From contig DIEM01000026.1 of assembly GCA_002418625.1 (NCBI GenBank), positions 1-6,045 of the forward strand: a DNA stretch of 6,045 nt. The letters run 5' to 3'. Numbering within the stretch: position 1 is the stretch's first letter; each line of letters opens with the position of its first letter. A program made the translations under genes and the position numbers. Source of the DNA: Firmicutes bacterium UBA5774. Its GTDB lineage: Bacteria; Bacillota; Clostridia; Peptostreptococcales; Anaerovoracaceae. The notes below the pieces were generated by a model that saw only the letters and a program-made list of their open reading frames with translations, was not told the origin of the DNA and ran no database searches. Shown in pieces: positions 5,110 to 6,045 of this stretch.

Positions 5110-6045
5110 GAAGATCCACCCCCAAATATCTGGCGATTGCCGCCACGTCCTTATCGCCCCTTCCCGAAAGGTTGATGACGATTATTTTATCTTTTTCCAT
5201 TGATGGCGCGATCTTTCTCGCATGCGCCACGGCGTGAGCGCTCTCAATAGCCGGAATGATGCCCTCCAGCCTTGAAAGATACTGGAATGCCGAGACCGCT
5301 TCATCATCCGTCACCGCCACATAGGCTGCTCTTCCGCTGTCATGCAGCAAGGCATGCTCCGGCCCGATACCCGGATAGTCCAGTCCCGCTGAAATGGAAT
5401 AAACCGGAGCGATCTGACCGGCGTCATCCTGGCAGAAATAGGATTTCATGCCGTGAAATACTCCAAGACTGCCTCTGGAAATCGTGGCCGCGTGGAAATC
5501 CGTTTCCACTCCATGGCCCGCCGCCTCACAGCCGATCAAAGACACCCGGCTGTCGCCAATAAATTCATGGAATATCCCCATGGCGTTGGATCCCCCGCCG
5601 ACGCAGGCCATCACCACATCCGGCAGTCTGCCTTCCTTTTCAAGCATCTGCGCCCGAACCTCCCGGCCTATGACCGATTGGAAATCCCTGACGATCATCG
5701 GGAACGGATGGGGGCCCATCGTGGATCCGATGACATAGTGGGTTTCTCCCACCGATGCGGTCCATTCCCTGAGTGTCTCGCTGACAGCATCCTTCAGCGT
5801 CCTGGTTCCGCTTCTCACCGGATTGACCCTGGCGCCAAGCAGCCTCATCCTGAAAACATTCAGCGCCTGCCGCTCCGTATCCTCCTCGCCCATGAATATC
5901 TCGCATTCCAGATCCATCAGCGCCGCAGCCGTTGCCGTCGCGACACCGTGCTGGCCAGCTCCAGTTTCGGCTATGACGCGTTTTTTGCCCATCTTTTTAG
6001 CAAGGAGCACCTGGCCCAGAACGTTGTTGATCTTGTGCGACCCGG
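5102..6045 (-). CDS. trpB: Tryptophan synthase beta chain, partial (5' end outside window)
   Basis: The C-terminal 314 or so residues of the PLP enzyme that condenses indole with serine to make tryptophan. Reading continues to the window edge: the first visible residues are GSHKINN, whose lysine is the PLP Schiff-base residue (Lys87 in Salmonella). They are followed by AETGAGQHG with the catalytic glutamate, GGGSNAMG for the PLP phosphate, and SGRGDKD near the end. About 80 N-terminal residues of a usual 390-400 are missing. A GTG at 6010 is an internal valine, not the start. No frameshift or internal stop is seen. It is a TrpB1-type sequence paired directly with trpA, as expected for a biosynthetic operon. 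Confidence 0.97.
   Translation of the reverse strand, partial: GSHKINNVLGQVLLAKKMGKKRVIAETGAGQHGVATATAAALMDLECEIFMGEEDTERQALNVFRMRLLGARVNPVRSGTRTLKDAVSETLREWTASVGETHYVIGSTMGPHPFPMIVRDFQSVIGREVRAQMLEKEGRLPDVVMACVGGGSNAMGIFHEFIGDSRVSLIGCEAAGHGVETDFHAATISRGSLGVFHGMKSYFCQDDAGQIAPVYSISAGLDYPGIGPEHALLHDSGRAAYVAVTDDEAVSAFQYLSRLEGIIPAIESAHAVAHARKIAPSMEKDKIIVINLSGRGDKDVAAIARYLGVDLHE
5116..5123 (-). promoter_or_regulatory. Ribosome binding site of trpA within the end of trpB
   Basis: On the minus strand GGGGGTGG lies 6 nt before the trpA ATG, inside the last codons of trpB. Together with the 8-bp overlap it supports coupled, near-equimolar synthesis of the two subunits. Confidence 0.7.

Noticed and set aside
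6008..6010. GTG as a possible trpB start
   Set aside because: The frame continues upstream to the window edge through GSHKINN, the conserved PLP-lysine motif, so the GTG is an internal valine.

Overview
The window looks like a chromosomal segment of an anaerobic bacterium, most likely a Bacillota/Clostridia-type organism of middling G+C. This is inferred from the very strong AGGAGG-type ribosome sites, the architecture of the sigma-54 activator (a cysteine-bearing sensor domain followed by PAS and AAA+), the clostridial look of TrpA/TrpB, and near-consensus sigma-A promoters. No ribosomal or species-specific marker is present, so taxonomy stays tentative. No RNA genes, mobile elements or CRISPR arrays are visible.

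Left part (1-986, minus strand): the N-terminal 328 residues of a sigma-54-dependent enhancer-binding regulator, cut by the window edge just after its Walker A motif. Centre left (987-1304): a 318-bp divergent control region. It holds a minus-strand sigma-A-type promoter for the regulator, a perfect-consensus plus-strand sigma-A promoter, and two TTTGACAAT repeats exactly 20 bp apart that carry the -35 elements of both. It also holds a very good -24/-12 (sigma-54) promoter, a perfect 15-bp palindrome just after the predicted sigma-54 start, and a strong ribosome site.

Middle (1305-4302, plus strand): a three-gene operon encoding a class III PLP aminotransferase of the glutamate-1-semialdehyde-aminomutase-like branch and two classical short-chain dehydrogenases. 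One dehydrogenase has NADP-type and the other NAD-type cofactor signatures. The likely reading is that the divergent activator senses a metabolite and switches on the operon through the sigma-54 promoter. The substrate cannot be read from sequence; an amino acid, amino alcohol or hydroxy-ketone conversion is the natural inference.

Right part (4318-6045, minus strand): the end of a tryptophan operon, with trpB (its 5' end beyond the window) overlapping trpA by 8 bp. It converges on the three-gene operon with only 15 bp between the two stop codons and no recognisable intrinsic terminator. The most interesting part is the regulated aminotransferase/SDR/SDR operon together with its densely packed control region.
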